Shown in pieces: positions 32,994 to 44,604 of a DNA stretch of 64,000 nucleotides. The notes beneath the pieces were generated by a model. It saw nothing but the letters and a program-made list of their open reading frames with translations, had not been told where the DNA came from and searched no databases. Both the position numbers and the translations under genes were made by a program. The first letter of the stretch is position 1. Each line of letters starts with the position of its first letter. The stretch is from Pyrenopolyporus hunteri (lineage: Eukaryota > Ascomycota > Sordariomycetes > Xylariales > Hypoxylaceae), in NCBI GenBank assembly GCA_902806595.1, contig CADCXC010000038.1:3844001-3908000 (forward strand), read 5' to 3'.

Positions 32994-35385
32994 CTTCGAT
33001 CTGTTGACGTCGATTGACTTGTGTAAAATTGAAGGCGGGTCGTTTATACGAACGTTTAGGACGATTGTTCGTCGAGGAAATCTAGGTTGTCGGTTGGTTG
33101 TAGGAAGGGAGGCTTGATGTGGGTGATGAAAGGGAGAAGAACAAGTTCGGCCGATTCGAATGTTGTCTATGGAAGTCGGCGGAGATTGGGCAGAAAAAAA
33201 GTTAGGTTACGTGTATTTCTTGCTTTGCCTAAAATTTTGTGCGGCTTGCAACCGTGGTAACGCCTGAAAGTGCGCTGGCTCAGTGGGCAATCGCACTATC
33301 CGAACCCAAATCTACAGCGCACTTTCTACCTAAGTAGGTACAAATACATAGCTGATGTGCACATGTTTCATGCCACAACACCTGAGCGCGGGGTGTGCGG
33401 GGCATTGAATTCTTTCAAATTCCAAACTGTCCATCAACGGCCGTACCCATGTAATTCAACGGCGTCATTGCTAAGAAATCCCGACCATGTGGTATGACGT
33501 TGAAGAACAGAGAATCCCACGTCCTGTCCTTAGCCATTCAATCATGTGTTATGGTAGGTACATGTCCCCGTCCACGAAGTGAGTCTATATATATTCAACA
33601 CCAGCCCTTATCAACCATGCATCGTACCTATTATATATAGGCACGCAGAGATCTCGTTTCAAAAAGAGTCGAGACTTTGGCGATATTTTAACCCCGTTAG
33701 GCGCTAGGAATATAGCCTTCGTTTCTATGGCAGTTGTATTATCAGCAGAGACTTTCAAGTATGTTCCTTATTCACTAACGCCAGGTTTCAAGCAACTTAA
33801 CCTATATATGAATAGGTAGTATAGTTACTACATTTGCTTAGCTGTCTTAATTACCTGTTTACAAAGTTGTTCACTCAGTGGCACTAAATCCGATTATCTA
33901 GGTAATTATACATATAGTGACTTCGGGTACCTACTAGTTATTCATTTGGCTGAGACGTTTTATGGCGCTATACGAGCAAACAGCATCCTTAGAAAATCAA
34001 CCTTTTACATTTGCACTTGTATAATTAATGAAAAGAAAAATTAGCAGGATAAATCAATCTCAGGAAAAGATAATTATGGGCAGAGCTCGGCACAAATACC
34101 CCATACACACTAACATGGACCTTGGAAACGCCTACAGGAAGACTCACAATAGATTTCGCCAACTAGCTTATGTATAAACCTAGGTACTCATGTATCGCAC
34201 AATGCGATGATGTCTACATCAAATTCCATGTTCTAAAATTAGAAGATCTGCAGTCTTAAAGAGTACGTACTCTACAGGACCAAAAATCCCATTGAAGAGA
34301 TTCGCAACTCCTGTCTCGAATCGTCTAAATGAGAGGAATGCATGTTATGCCTTCGTATCCCATTCACACCTATTCTTGGTGAGCCTGAGTCACCTGAAGC
34401 TGGATGAAGAAGCCATGTGCTCGAATTTTCGACCCGAATCAAGCAAGCTGACGACAAGAAAGAAATCCGCCAGAGCATGTAAATATACTCGGTAGACACG
34501 TCGACCTCTTAACGCGCAACATATTTCCGATAAGCTGCCAATACAATAATTTTCCAGAGAAAATTTTCGAAGCGATCGCAAGTCTTAGAACAAGAAATAT
34601 GGAGCTTAGTGAGTGCAATCTCCACGGGATAGCTTCACCCCTAGCCCCGTCCAATAGGCGCCGAAGCAGTCGCCGACGATAAGGATTAAGGGGGGGTTAG
34701 AGGGGATTAGGGGGTACTAGGTACCTGCGATGGCCTGAATCTCGCCGACTACCGCCAAGATCAAGGCGCTTCCCGCCCGAAAATGTACCGGAACGCCCCA
34801 TTGCTCATATCCCTCAACTCCTGCAATTCCCGATCTACAACGGCCACCTGACTTGCTTAACCAGATATATGCGATTAAAATTTTGCTTGCTACTGTGCTA
34901 TCCTACTCGCCATCCCTGCCAAGCTTGAGGCTGTATGGATATTACTAAGAACTGCTACCTCAGTTCGTATACGCGCTAGCGAAAAGAATACACCAAAAAA
35001 ATGGTGACCGCCTTATTCGCCGTCTGTACTCAGTGTCGGCTTTTGGCCTCTATTCCCTACCCTAGGTATGCCGGATAGTCTTCGTAGCGTTCCTGAAATC
35101 TACTACGTCTTACCTGAGCTATGTGGGTTACTATGTGTCACGGAGACCCTTTGAGGTATTTGTCCCAGGAGCTAGCTCGGGCCGTAAGCATCCAAGTCAG
35201 AAGTATAAGTATTTCCGCTTCCTGAGCCGCTTCCCGTATTCTGCTTTTTCCGTGCCAGAGCCAAGTTGAAAAGTAACTCGATTAGTTCTCCCTCCTCGAG
35301 CATAGCTACCTGAGTAGCCTTATCGTGTTTACCAATACATACTACCCCATTGGTCGTATCAGTCCTATCCCATCCCTGACTAGCA
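32994..35385. other. 2.4-kb intergenic region upstream of AOX
   Basis: It lies between the divergent heads of eIF3j and the alternative oxidase. The middle (33540-34250) is AT-rich with scattered TAGGTA motifs. A G-rich block with GGGGTTAGAGGGGATTAGGG-like sequence lies at about 34687-34720. Frames up to 75 codons show no coding character. The promoters of both genes must lie at the ends. Confidence 0.4.
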
Positions 35386-36895
35386 ATGCTATCAGCCAAG
35401 GTCCAAACCAGCTTCTGTACACCAAAACAAGCCGCCCGCCTATCCAGAGCCGTGGCACCCTTGTTCCAGACTTCTACGCTAAGATACCCAGCCGGGATTC
35501 GCGTCGGTCTCGTCGCATCCGTCCAGCACAACGGAGCTTCGCGGGCCTTTTCTACCACACCGGTAACCAACTTCAAAGACTTCTTCCCGGTGAAGGAGAC
35601 AGAACACATTCACCATACACCGCCAGCATGGCCACATCATGGATACACTGAAGAGGTTAGCAAGAATTCTTTGATGCTATTCTAGGTCGGGCATAACCGG
35701 TTCCCAAAACCATGAGTTAGTGTCCGTCCGTATACCCTTACATGTCTCGGAGTACGGAGTTTGGAGAAATATAAGCTAACTGGGCGTTCGTAACACAGGA
35801 GATGCTCAGTGTCGTCCCGGCTCACCGTCCGGTTAAGACGTTCGGCGACTGGATTGCGTGGAAGATTATCCGCTCGTGTAGGTGGGGAATGGATTTCTTC
35901 ACCGGCATGAAGAAAGACCAAAAAGTCGACAAGGCGAATCCAACCACAGCGGTCGAGACTATTCGACCCTTAACTGAGGGTCAATGGTTGCTACGATTCC
36001 TATTCCTCGAGTCCATCGCTGGTGTCCCCGGTATGGTTGCTGGAATGTTGAGGCATCTTCACAGCCTCCGACGGTTGAAGCGTGACAACGGCTGGATTGA
36101 GACGCTACTAGAGGAGTCGTATAATGAAAGGATGGTACGTATATATCATACCCTAACTTCCAATCCTACTCACCTTTCCCCAATATTCGTCTTGTGTACA
36201 TTGGCTGACCCTCAATAGTAAGTACCTCTACCGATCGTGGCTCTTCCCCGCCCGAAAAGTATGTTAGGTTTTCTAGGTAGAGTTAGAATGCTAACGAAGG
36301 ACTCTATGTATTAGGCATCTCTTGACTTTCATGAAGATGTGCGAACCAGGTTAGCAACGAAAGTGAAGACCCATACTTGATCTCGCTTACTAATACACGT
36401 GCCAGGTTGGTTCATGAAGCTCCTCCTCATTGGTGCTCAGGGGGTCTATTTCAACGGCCTATTCCTGTCCTACTTGATATCGCCCAAGATCACCCACCGT
36501 TTCGGTAAGTAATATTCGCGCTCACTCTTCGCCCTGCGCCCGGAGAGCTAACTCTTGTCAAAGTGGGTTACCTTGAAGAAGAGGCTGTGCACACGTACAC
36601 GCTAGCCATCAAGCAGATCGAAGACGGACACCTACCAAAGTGGTCAGACCCGAACTTCGTCGTCCCCGATATCGCCGTCCAATACTGGAACATGCCGGAG
36701 GGAAAGCGGACGATGAAGGACCTCATCTTATATATCCGAGCCGACGAGGCTTGCCACAGAGGCGTAAACCACACCCTGGGCAACCTGAACCAGAAAGAAG
36801 ATCCCAACCCTTTCGTTAGCGAGTATAAGGACGGCAAGAGCCCTCCTAGGCCTGCTTTGAAACCAGAGGGTTACGAGCGGGACGAAGTCCTATAA
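35386..36895 (+). CDS. Mitochondrial alternative oxidase
   Basis: Coding segments: 35386-35655, 35799-36133, 36315-36349, 36406-36504 and 36564-36895, giving 356 residues, the usual fungal AOX size. AOX is a di-iron ubiquinol oxidase on the matrix side of the inner membrane. It bypasses complexes III and IV. The N-terminus is an Arg/Ser-rich, acid-free presequence. Conserved regions are [33 protein letters not shown] (iron ligand Glu161), [12 protein letters not shown] (Glu200, His203), [11 protein letters not shown] and [12 protein letters not shown]. The frame is only continuous if the interval between 36133 and 36315 is removed as a spliceosomal twin intron (listed separately), which regenerates Met202 of NERMH. 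A 145-codon antisense frame over exon 1 is considered a shadow. Fungal AOX genes are typically induced when the cytochrome pathway is blocked. Confidence 0.95.
36134..36314 (+). other. Spliceosomal twin intron ([D1,2]-type stwintron) in the alternative oxidase gene
   Basis: An internal intron at 36135-36218 (84 nt) starts GTACGT, has branch GCTGAC and ends CAATAG. The base before it is G (36134) and the bases after it are TAAGT (36219-36223). Excision therefore creates a perfect GTAAGT donor. The external intron is then 36134 plus 36219-36314 (97 nt), with branch GCTAAC and acceptor TATTAG. After both steps AT (36132-36133) joins G (36315) to make the Met codon of NERMH, followed by HLLTF. 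Any single GT-AG intron from 36135 to 36314 shifts the frame by one. A single intron with the right phase would need a GG donor. Splicing is predicted, not observed. Confidence 0.85.
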
Positions 36896-39683
36896 GCTCT
36901 TTAGAAGAAATATCATGGTACATTAACACTCTCCCCGCATTTACGGTCGATTCGACATAAAGGAGGCATGAAAGCGGTCATGGTCATATCATATCCGGCT
37001 GGGTTTCACGTTGTAGAATTACATTGGGACGGCGTATGGTTTTCTTTTCTATTAAGGGGTTTGGGTTCCTGGGTGAGGCCACGGCATAAACTAGATATCA
37101 AAAATACCCATAGAACGGACGGGAGTAAGAGGGGCTTAAGAGCGTGTTTCCCTACGTCCAAATCGCGACTCAGTTAGAGCAGGTAATCTGCATTTCTCCC
37201 CTTATTCACTGAACATATAGAAATATCAACATTATCTTCTGTCGATACTAGGTGCAACTCACACATAATGCTGTTCTTGTAATGATATCTCGCCTTTTAA
37301 TTTGAGGTAATAATATGTTAGAGTCAACTTTGAGGTTTTGCATGTAATAGACACGTACAGCTGACGACCCATCAATTTGAGAGTGTCAGCCCTATTTGTC
37401 ACCATACCGGGGACGAAACAGGACTCTCCTGTCCAAGAGCAGCATAGAATCTAGCGTAACTATGCCTAAAGAAGAACAATTCAGACAGCAGCATGGATGC
37501 TAAACAAGGGGTAAGTCTAGGTGAGATAAACGTGGCGCAGCCTATCATATAAGAAAGTGCCGACTAGGTCGAATTGATGAATAAATGTTGTGGGAGTAGT
37601 CGGCAATTTAGATATGCCTCTGAACCTGTGAACCTTCTATTCGTAAGCCATCAATGTATCGTGTCTATTCCAATTGTCCGGGTGGTAACTAAAGGGGACC
37701 ATGTACTTCTGCTTATTATCACAATGTATTGTACATAATACTGGATTCGGACGGTTAGATTCCTCAAAACCTCAATCCTGTTGACTTTTTCTTTTGAGAT
37801 GACGTCGACCTAAGTTGCACAATTCCCTCGTAATATATATGAAGTTTCATATTATTTAAAGTCTCCGTAATACTCCCCAAGGAGGGGGTATAAATCCAGC
37901 ATGTCTCCTTATGCATCCTAGTCGCGAATATAGAGGTATACTAGAATTTAATGGATGCGTAGCGAGTTGGGGGTCTTGAGTTGACAATCTTGCGGGCGAA
38001 AGGTGGGGCATAAGCTCCCCTAGCGAGATCCATTATGAAGCACAAGCACTATTTTCCCGTCCGATTTGGATTCAGAATGAATAGTAACTACTTTCCAGGC
38101 ATTAATCCGACAATGGAATATTAAGATTAATAAATACCGTAAATATCCGAAATCTTAACAAGCAAAGTTTCTCTAGTATCTATAAACTAATAAAATAAGC
38201 ACTCGAAGCACTACACGTCCAATATTTGTAAAGCGAGTTGAAGTATCGCATCCTGTATATAAGATGGGTACCTACGTTCAGCTCGGTGGGTGATTTCTAA
38301 AGTGCCAAGAATAGAGAACTTCTTTTAGTCTAACCCTATATATGCGCATCCAAGGTGACACTTTACAAGAAGTGATCAGCTTCTAACCTGACAAGTTTTA
38401 TGGGGGTCAACAATATTTTTAAGGGATGTTGGTGTAGTCTCGTCCGAACAGGTTTCAACAGCTCGGGTGCACCATGGCTATCGCTAACATGGATCGGCCG
38501 AGTTCTCGTACGAAGAGGGTATCTTTTTTTAAACGTCTACCAAGACGTATGGGGTGACGAAACCCTAGTAGAAAAAAAGCCACGCAAAATCGCTTGTGAT
38601 GCTAGAACTATACACTTACCTAGGGACGGGTTAAGGTGGCAGTAGTATTTAACGTTACTCTTGTTTGCATAAGCTTACCTAACTAAGGTTAGGTGGTATC
38701 TAGGGACTTATTTCCCTCAACCGCTCCCGCGAAACGCTATGATAGGAGGTGTTTGCGTTTTTCATCCATTCCTCTATATTTCCTTTAGGCTATTTCTTAA
38801 ATATTCACTCGCGTACACGGGGATACTGTTGGTAACTGTACGTATAAATAGAAGGGTGTTGGGAGCTAGCTTTCTAGAGGATCTCAAGGGGACTATAACC
38901 AAAGAGGACCGTCTCTCTGTATCTACACAACGCGATACGTGGGGTGCGTGTGGAGACACTTAGCTCAGCTTCTAAGGGGTTAGCTTGCTCCCTAGACTTA
39001 CGGTTATTTTCCTCCCCTATTGGTTCGATGTACGGTAGCGACTCCAGTCTTACCCTGCTAAAGAACGGCTTCTAAGGCCTCGTCGTTTACTGTATTTATA
39101 ATACCTATTTGGGTACGGGAGTTCATATTGTCCTGCCAGACAATTTGGGAAGGCTTAGCTGCTAAGGTCGATTTTGCCTCAAAGTGGGCATTGAACCGCG
39201 GCCAAGGAAGACGAGTTGGACGTGCATCATCGAGTTGACGTCAAAGCGCGTAATCCGGGGCTTGGGGGATTATTTTGTCTCAACTCCACAGCATCTTGTA
39301 GGTATGTAGGTGAGTCCTTACGTATTACGAGCTAGCTAGGCCCCCATATATGTAGGTAGGCAGTTGTGCGGGCCAGCAATCGTGTTCTATACTAAGCACC
39401 AAGGTGACGTTTCGTATATAATGGAGACGATGTTCTGCGGAGATACGGATTATCACCTATGGTAGATGTCGTGTTCTAGAATGGCCCCGGAAAGCGGCAA
39501 CGCGTAGGACGGTGAATCACCCAGTCACAGCCACGATCTCCCGCCGGGAAGAGAGGCATGCCGCCAACCTCGGTGATCACATACAGCAAATAGATATCTG
39601 ATAGGGCTGACGGGATGAACAAAAAGATAAAAGTGCTTATGCGACGAAGGCGCATACCTGTGATACACTCCCTCGAGTCTATA

Positions 39684-39718
39684 TCGATCAATCAATCAAT
39701 CTGTCTGTCAGTCAGTCT
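39684..39718. repeat. Compound microsatellite (ATCA)n-(GTCT/GTCA)n
   Basis: A run of ATCG/ATCA tetranucleotides passes directly into GTCTGTCTGTCAGTCAGTC. It is a simple tetranucleotide slippage tract in the gene desert. Confidence 0.7.
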
Positions 39719-40871
39719 TAGATGAGCCAGCCTTTCGTGCCGATTCGAGACAATGGGCTCAACATTTAGATTAAACAAGTCGAAGCTGAAAAAGGGCGCT
39801 TTTGCCAAGACGGCAATAGATCACCTTATTCAAAGGGATTTCGTCAGGGGGGTGACGTTTCCTGGAGCGAGAGCGAATAGACGGATTGGTACCTAACGTC
39901 TTCCTTCTTCGTCGGAACAATTGGAAACAAGAGATCCTCGTTCACCGCCTCAAAAAGGGGAGGTCCTTTTAGGAAATATGGTTGCCTGATTAATTGGATT
40001 GACAACGTTGCAAGACCATTGGCGGAATGTGATATGCGCTTTGTCTACATGTAGTCCTGCTTCTTCGCGCCCTATGCCACCTCTTTTCGAATTGCCCGAC
40101 TGGAACGGCTAAGGTACCGTGTTGCAAGGTTGGGACGGGATGGAGTGGAGGAGATGGTCAAGCTAGCATACTTAGTCGCGCGTAAACCCACGACCCTCTG
40201 TAATATAAGTAAAGATCCTTTCGACGTTGACGGGGTTTGAAAGTGGTGTTTATGTCGAATAATGTAATCTGTATGGAGCAGATCCGAAGCCGCTCGTTCG
40301 TTAGCGATACTACGTTCTCTTACTAAAGGCACCTAGTGTGGTACTAGCCGGAAGTAGGTGAGATACAGAAGTACCCATTTGTATGAACCCTATGGATTCA
40401 GGTATCAAAGGAATGGTTTCATTAAGATGTTGCTTAACCACATGTAGAAGATACAGTCAGGTACATTTCCTCGAAACAGGTGCAATACCTATGTACCTAC
40501 ATATCCACTACCTATGGTACGGTATTTACTACTATAAGGTAGTCACCTAAGAGCTAGGCCAGCCCTAAGGCCAGGGGAGTGGACCTTATTTCGCATACCT
40601 ATAGCGATAAATAAGGATAACAGAGCGTCGCACGTGTTATTCGAGTGCTAGCGTTACGGGTAGGTACCTCCTACCTACCATAGTAAGGCGTTTTAGGTAG
40701 CATTGCTATTTGGGTATGATACCTCCTTGCTCTGTTCCTTTTCCACTTTTTCTCGAATTTTTGTCTTAAGACAGAACAGGTTATATTATGTTCTATTTCT
40801 AAATCTGTACCTGATATTGTGCTTGAGGTGTGGAACGCGGTGGTATGCTGTACCATATACGCGTACATACA

Positions 40872-40906
40872 TAGGTAGGTACCTACCTACCTACCTACCT
40901 AGGTAT
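40872..40906. repeat. Palindromic TAGG/CCTA tract
   Basis: TAGGTAGGTACC is followed by about five CTAC tetranucleotides and then TAGGTA, so the two halves are complementary and can form a hairpin. It is the densest example of a motif recurring at about 45075-45099, 45898-45929, 48090-48115, 56108-56135, 60927-60979 and 63632-63671. Shorter copies are widespread between genes and rare inside exons. Confidence 0.75.
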
Positions 40907-42396
40907 ATGTAGGCTTATTTTAGGATCGAATACGGGATTCAATGTTGATTGATATTGCGTGGTACCTACCTCCTGCACACCTGCCCACACCTAGATCAGG
41001 TAGCCACCCCCCAGTTTAAGTACCTGGTGTATAAGTACCTACCTTAGGTATGTAGGTGGTACACGTAGTGTCGTGGTATTGTGCCTTAATAATTGTGTAT
41101 GCCAGGTACATGGTTAGGTAGGTAGTCGCTGCTTCTAGGTTAGGTGCTGCTATACCACTATTAGCATCTTAAGATACTGGACCTACCTAGTAGGTGGGGC
41201 CATAGGGCGGGGTGATTCCCATGGGAGATTGGTGCTACCCATTTCCTCGCCATCTCTTGCGACCGAAAAAGTTGAAAGAGTGACTACTCGCATTTTGCGC
41301 TTCTCATTGTTCTCCTGCTTCAATCAACACTCCACCATCTAATCCCGATTTACCGTCCAGTACCCATAGCCAACGCCGGCCGTCGTACCCGAAACCGATC
41401 CTCTCAGCCCTTTATGCTTGACTCGCCTATACAGGGCTTCTGTGCATAGAACCCCAAGCCGCTTCCCAATCCGTCGAGTTGGGAGCGGTCCTTGTAATTA
41501 TCGTGGTTTACTACCATAACGAAAGGCGTCGCAACACCAAGACGAAGAGGCCTCTCGTTCGCGGCCTGGCGTGTCGTTTCTGTTCTATAGCAGCACCGCC
41601 GACTCAACATCCGGGTATCCCTCTTACCGAGTCGGCCTGAAGATTTCTCGGAAGCATTATTTTAAGATACGAAACAAGGGAATCTTGGGGAATAGAACCT
41701 GGCCCCAGGCGGCTTGGGACACCAACATACTGGAACAATTGCTCTAGGTATATTCAACTTGTCTTAAGGCGACAGGTATTCTGTTGCCGTCGGCTATTCA
41801 CACCGCTCTATACGCCGTTGAGCGACGATATCGTTTTCCTTCTTCCTTCTCTCTTATTCTGCGCGACACGTCACAGAATCCAAAATCCAAGGACGGCGAC
41901 CCTTATGTGCTCCAGCTTGCCTGGCTACTTTGGAAGAGAAGTGCCAAGCAAGGGTCTCACTGTTGCAGATCTAACAGCGAAACGTAGCGTTCTGTAACCA
42001 GCCAGGCACCTACACAGTAGAGCACTCCAGTCTCTCTTGCTCCCCCAATCCTGATCCCACCACCTGCGGTGGTCCTTATCGATCTTCACCAGAGCCGGAG
42101 CCACTTGCACTGAACTCTCTCAATAAAACCTCTCCACAACATCAGACTGGCTCGCGTGGCCTGCGTTCATAACTCTCCCATTCAAACGGTCTAAACGGTC
42201 TAAACCGAAAAAGAGAGTCGCATCTGGTCCACATCGTACGTCAAAATACGGCATTTGGAAGGGGTCAGAACCGCCCGAGCACTGCCCCCCTCAAACGCAT
42301 CCGCGCTGCGCCACGCTGCGAGGCAGACTCTCGGTCGGCTGCATTTCAACCTTGCCAGACTTGGGATTTCTAAAGACAGAAACAAACTTACGCGCC

Positions 42397-44604
42397 ATGG
42401 ATCAACAAGCTGTCCACCCTGCAGGGGCGGCTCGTGGCCGCTCACCGTCCGCCGGAAACCAACAGCCTCATATAAGAAATAGTCATTCTCCTTCGCCTCA
42501 CCCATATCAATCCCCGGAGCCATCGATCGGCCTCGGCATTGCTGTAAACCCCTCCTCAGCAAGCCCTCAGTTTAACACCGACTTCAACCCTTACGAAAGT
42601 AGTAATCAGAACAATCAGTTCTTGGATACCTCACAGCCACAGCCTTTCGCCGATCCCACAGCGTTCGACCTTAATCAGGACTACACTCAGTCTTTCGCGG
42701 CCCAATCCCAAGCCGCATTTTCTCAGAGCCTCTTGACTACGGATTTCAATAACACCGGCGATTTCTCCTTGTTCCCTCCGTCGACCCAAGGTGATCAGCT
42801 CAACGCAGCTCCTCTCTTTGGTGGCCTGTCGCAGGCCAACGTGCAGTCTCTGGATCCGAGCGACCTAACCAACATGACTTCCCCGCAAACTCATCACTCG
42901 CCCACGCCACCCCATCTTCTGAAGCCAGAGCCTGGGTCGGCGCATCAGTCTCCATCCTTCAACCAACACCAGTTCTCATCGCCTGGCCATTCGAGGCACG
43001 CGTCGTTAGGTCCCGAGGCGGCTTTTTTGCCGGGACAGTTAGATTGGAATCAGCCGCAGTTCCAAAGACATCGGAGGACGCCGTCAGAGTACTCGGATGC
43101 ATCTTCGGTTGCTCCGTCGCCAAACCTAACGGGCCACGATAGCTTCGAGCACCCAGAACACGGACACTCCCCAATGCAACGAGCGCAAGACGGGTTTTAC
43201 GATGGTGTTGTTGGGCTGGGTAATTTTAGTATAACTGGCCCCAATCCGAACAGTCGCAGCCCGTCGCACAGCCCCGCTATATCTCCTCGGATACTCCCTC
43301 AGCAGATCCCCGAAGCCGGTCAGCAGGGCCAGGGTATGATGTTAAGTCCTGGGTATCCGAATCCGTCTACTATGGGCTATCCCGTTCAGCCCTCGGAGGA
43401 GTTTCCGTCTCTGCCGCAAGACGCACCGATAGACCCTTCGATAGCCCAGTCTATGGCTCCGCCATCTATCAACATTGATTTCGCGCCCAATTCAAGGCAG
43501 AATAGCTTTGAGCCCCCTAAGCCGCCTATGGACGCGCAGTCCCTAACCCCGCCAGATAGAGGTCAGTTGCATCTGCGCCCTTGGCTTTTTTTTTTTTTTT
43601 CTTCCGTTGTTAACAATTCTACAGGCCGCCCACGATCGCGCCCGCGCGCAGTTACAGATCCCTTTAATAGCGGAGGAGCCATCCTCTCACGACCTAATAC
43701 CCCCGGAAGTCTCTCGCCACATCTCGGCGCCGACCTAGCTACTCGCAACCGTTCCGGATCCGAGTCATCTCGTTCGCTTTCTCCGGGCGATAGGTCTGGT
43801 AGTGCTAATGCTGTCTCTAGGAGACGTCAATCGACTTCGGCAGTTCCTAATAATGTGATAGCGCTCCGTCTGGCAGATCCCGAATACCAGGCCGCGCAAG
43901 ATAACGGCAGCACAAAGAGAGTCCAGAAGCATCCCGCCACGTTCCAGTGTACTCTCTGTCCGAAACGCTTTACTCGAGCGTACAACTTGCGTTCCCATCT
44001 ACGGACACACACTGATGAGAGACCCTTCGTATGTACAGTCTGCGGGAAAGCATTCGCTAGACAGCATGACCGTAAGCGTCATGAAGGCCTCCATTCAGGC
44101 GAAAAGAAGTTCGTCTGCAAAGGAGACCTTAAAACCGGAGGTCAATGGGGCTGTGGTAGGCGGTTTGCCCGAGCAGATGCTCTAGGCCGCCATTTCCGAT
44201 CCGAAGCAGGCCGAATATGCATAAAACCGTTACTAGACGAGGAGATGATCGAGAGACAGCGCGTCTGGCAAGAACAGCGAATGCAGAGCATGGCCCAGAA
44301 CATGGCCCAAGCACAGCCTGTGATGGATCCCAATATGTATCCTGGTATGGACACTGGCGGCTACGCCTTACCTGCCGCTTTACTAGCGCAGTACCCAGCG
44401 CTGGCGCAGATGAACTGGGGTCAGGGCGACATGAACAACGTGGAGGACGAGCTGAGTGGCCGTTCGAGCTTCGATGCGTCAGACTATGATGATGGCGACG
44501 ATACAGGCTACGTCAGCGGTCCGGGAACCGGGTTCGGGGAAGGTGGCTTGCAACAGAATTTCGGAGAGCAGATCGGCTATGCTAGCGATTATGGTGGCCG
44601 CTAA
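42397..44604 (+). CDS. CRZ1/CrzA-like calcineurin-responsive C2H2 transcription factor
   Basis: Two exons, 42397-43561 and 43625-44604, giving 714 residues. The ATG at 42397 has a good context (CGCCATGG) and begins MDQQAVHPAG. The N-terminal half is Gln/Ser/Pro-rich and contains a likely calcineurin docking site, PSINID, at about residue 356 (PxIxIT type). Two classical C2H2 fingers follow at about 495-545 (FQCTLCPKRFTRAYNLRSH; FVCTVCGKAFARQHDRKRH). A longer, degenerate third finger (CGRRFARADALGRHF, about 551-585) has the order typical of Crz1. Calcineurin dephosphorylation normally sends this factor to the nucleus upon calcium, salt or cell-wall stress. The 63-nt intron is a multiple of three without a stop and carries a long T run, so retention would insert 21 residues. 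Confidence 0.92.
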   Translation: MDQQAVHPAGAARGRSPSAGNQQPHIRNSHSPSPHPYQSPEPSIGLGIAVNPSSASPQFNTDFNPYESSNQNNQFLDTSQPQPFADPTAFDLNQDYTQSFAAQSQAAFSQSLLTTDFNNTGDFSLFPPSTQGDQLNAAPLFGGLSQANVQSLDPSDLTNMTSPQTHHSPTPPHLLKPEPGSAHQSPSFNQHQFSSPGHSRHASLGPEAAFLPGQLDWNQPQFQRHRRTPSEYSDASSVAPSPNLTGHDSFEHPEHGHSPMQRAQDGFYDGVVGLGNFSITGPNPNSRSPSHSPAISPRILPQQIPEAGQQGQGMMLSPGYPNPSTMGYPVQPSEEFPSLPQDAPIDPSIAQSMAPPSINIDFAPNSRQNSFEPPKPPMDAQSLTPPDRGQLHLRPWLFFFFSSVVNNSTGRPRSRPRAVTDPFNSGGAILSRPNTPGSLSPHLGADLATRNRSGSESSRSLSPGDRSGSANAVSRRRQSTSAVPNNVIALRLADPEYQAAQDNGSTKRVQKHPATFQCTLCPKRFTRAYNLRSHLRTHTDERPFVCTVCGKAFARQHDRKRHEGLHSGEKKFVCKGDLKTGGQWGCGRRFARADALGRHFRSEAGRICIKPLLDEEMIERQRVWQEQRMQSMAQNMAQAQPVMDPNMYPGMDTGGYALPAALLAQYPALAQMNWGQGDMNNVEDELSGRSSFDASDYDDGDDTGYVSGPGTGFGEGGLQQNFGEQIGYASDYGGR

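Larger units (their letters stand above)
36896..42396. other. 5.5-kb gene desert rich in TAGG/CCTA repeats
   Basis: No frame over 90 codons with coding character on either strand. The left part (37200-38400) is AT-rich. TAGGTA/TACCTA motifs become very frequent from about 40440 to 41190. A microsatellite sits at 39684-39718. The right end (41230-42396) is less AT-rich with C/T-rich stretches and probably holds the CRZ1-like gene's promoter and long 5' leader. That part includes a GGTCTAAAC direct repeat at about 42188-42205. No transposon ends or tRNA were recognised. Confidence 0.45.

Noticed and set aside
34685..34725. Telomere-like G-rich sequence near GGGGATTAGGG
   Set aside because: Only one or two degenerate units, no array, and embedded between ordinary genes.
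35172..35609. 145-codon open frame antisense to the alternative oxidase leader
   Set aside because: It overlaps a clearly coding exon, has no family resemblance and is explained by the codon pattern of the sense strand.
36135..36314. A single canonical GT-AG intron in the alternative oxidase gene instead of a twin intron
   Set aside because: It shifts the frame by one base and destroys the [13 protein letters not shown] region. The only phase-correct single intron would need a GG donor.
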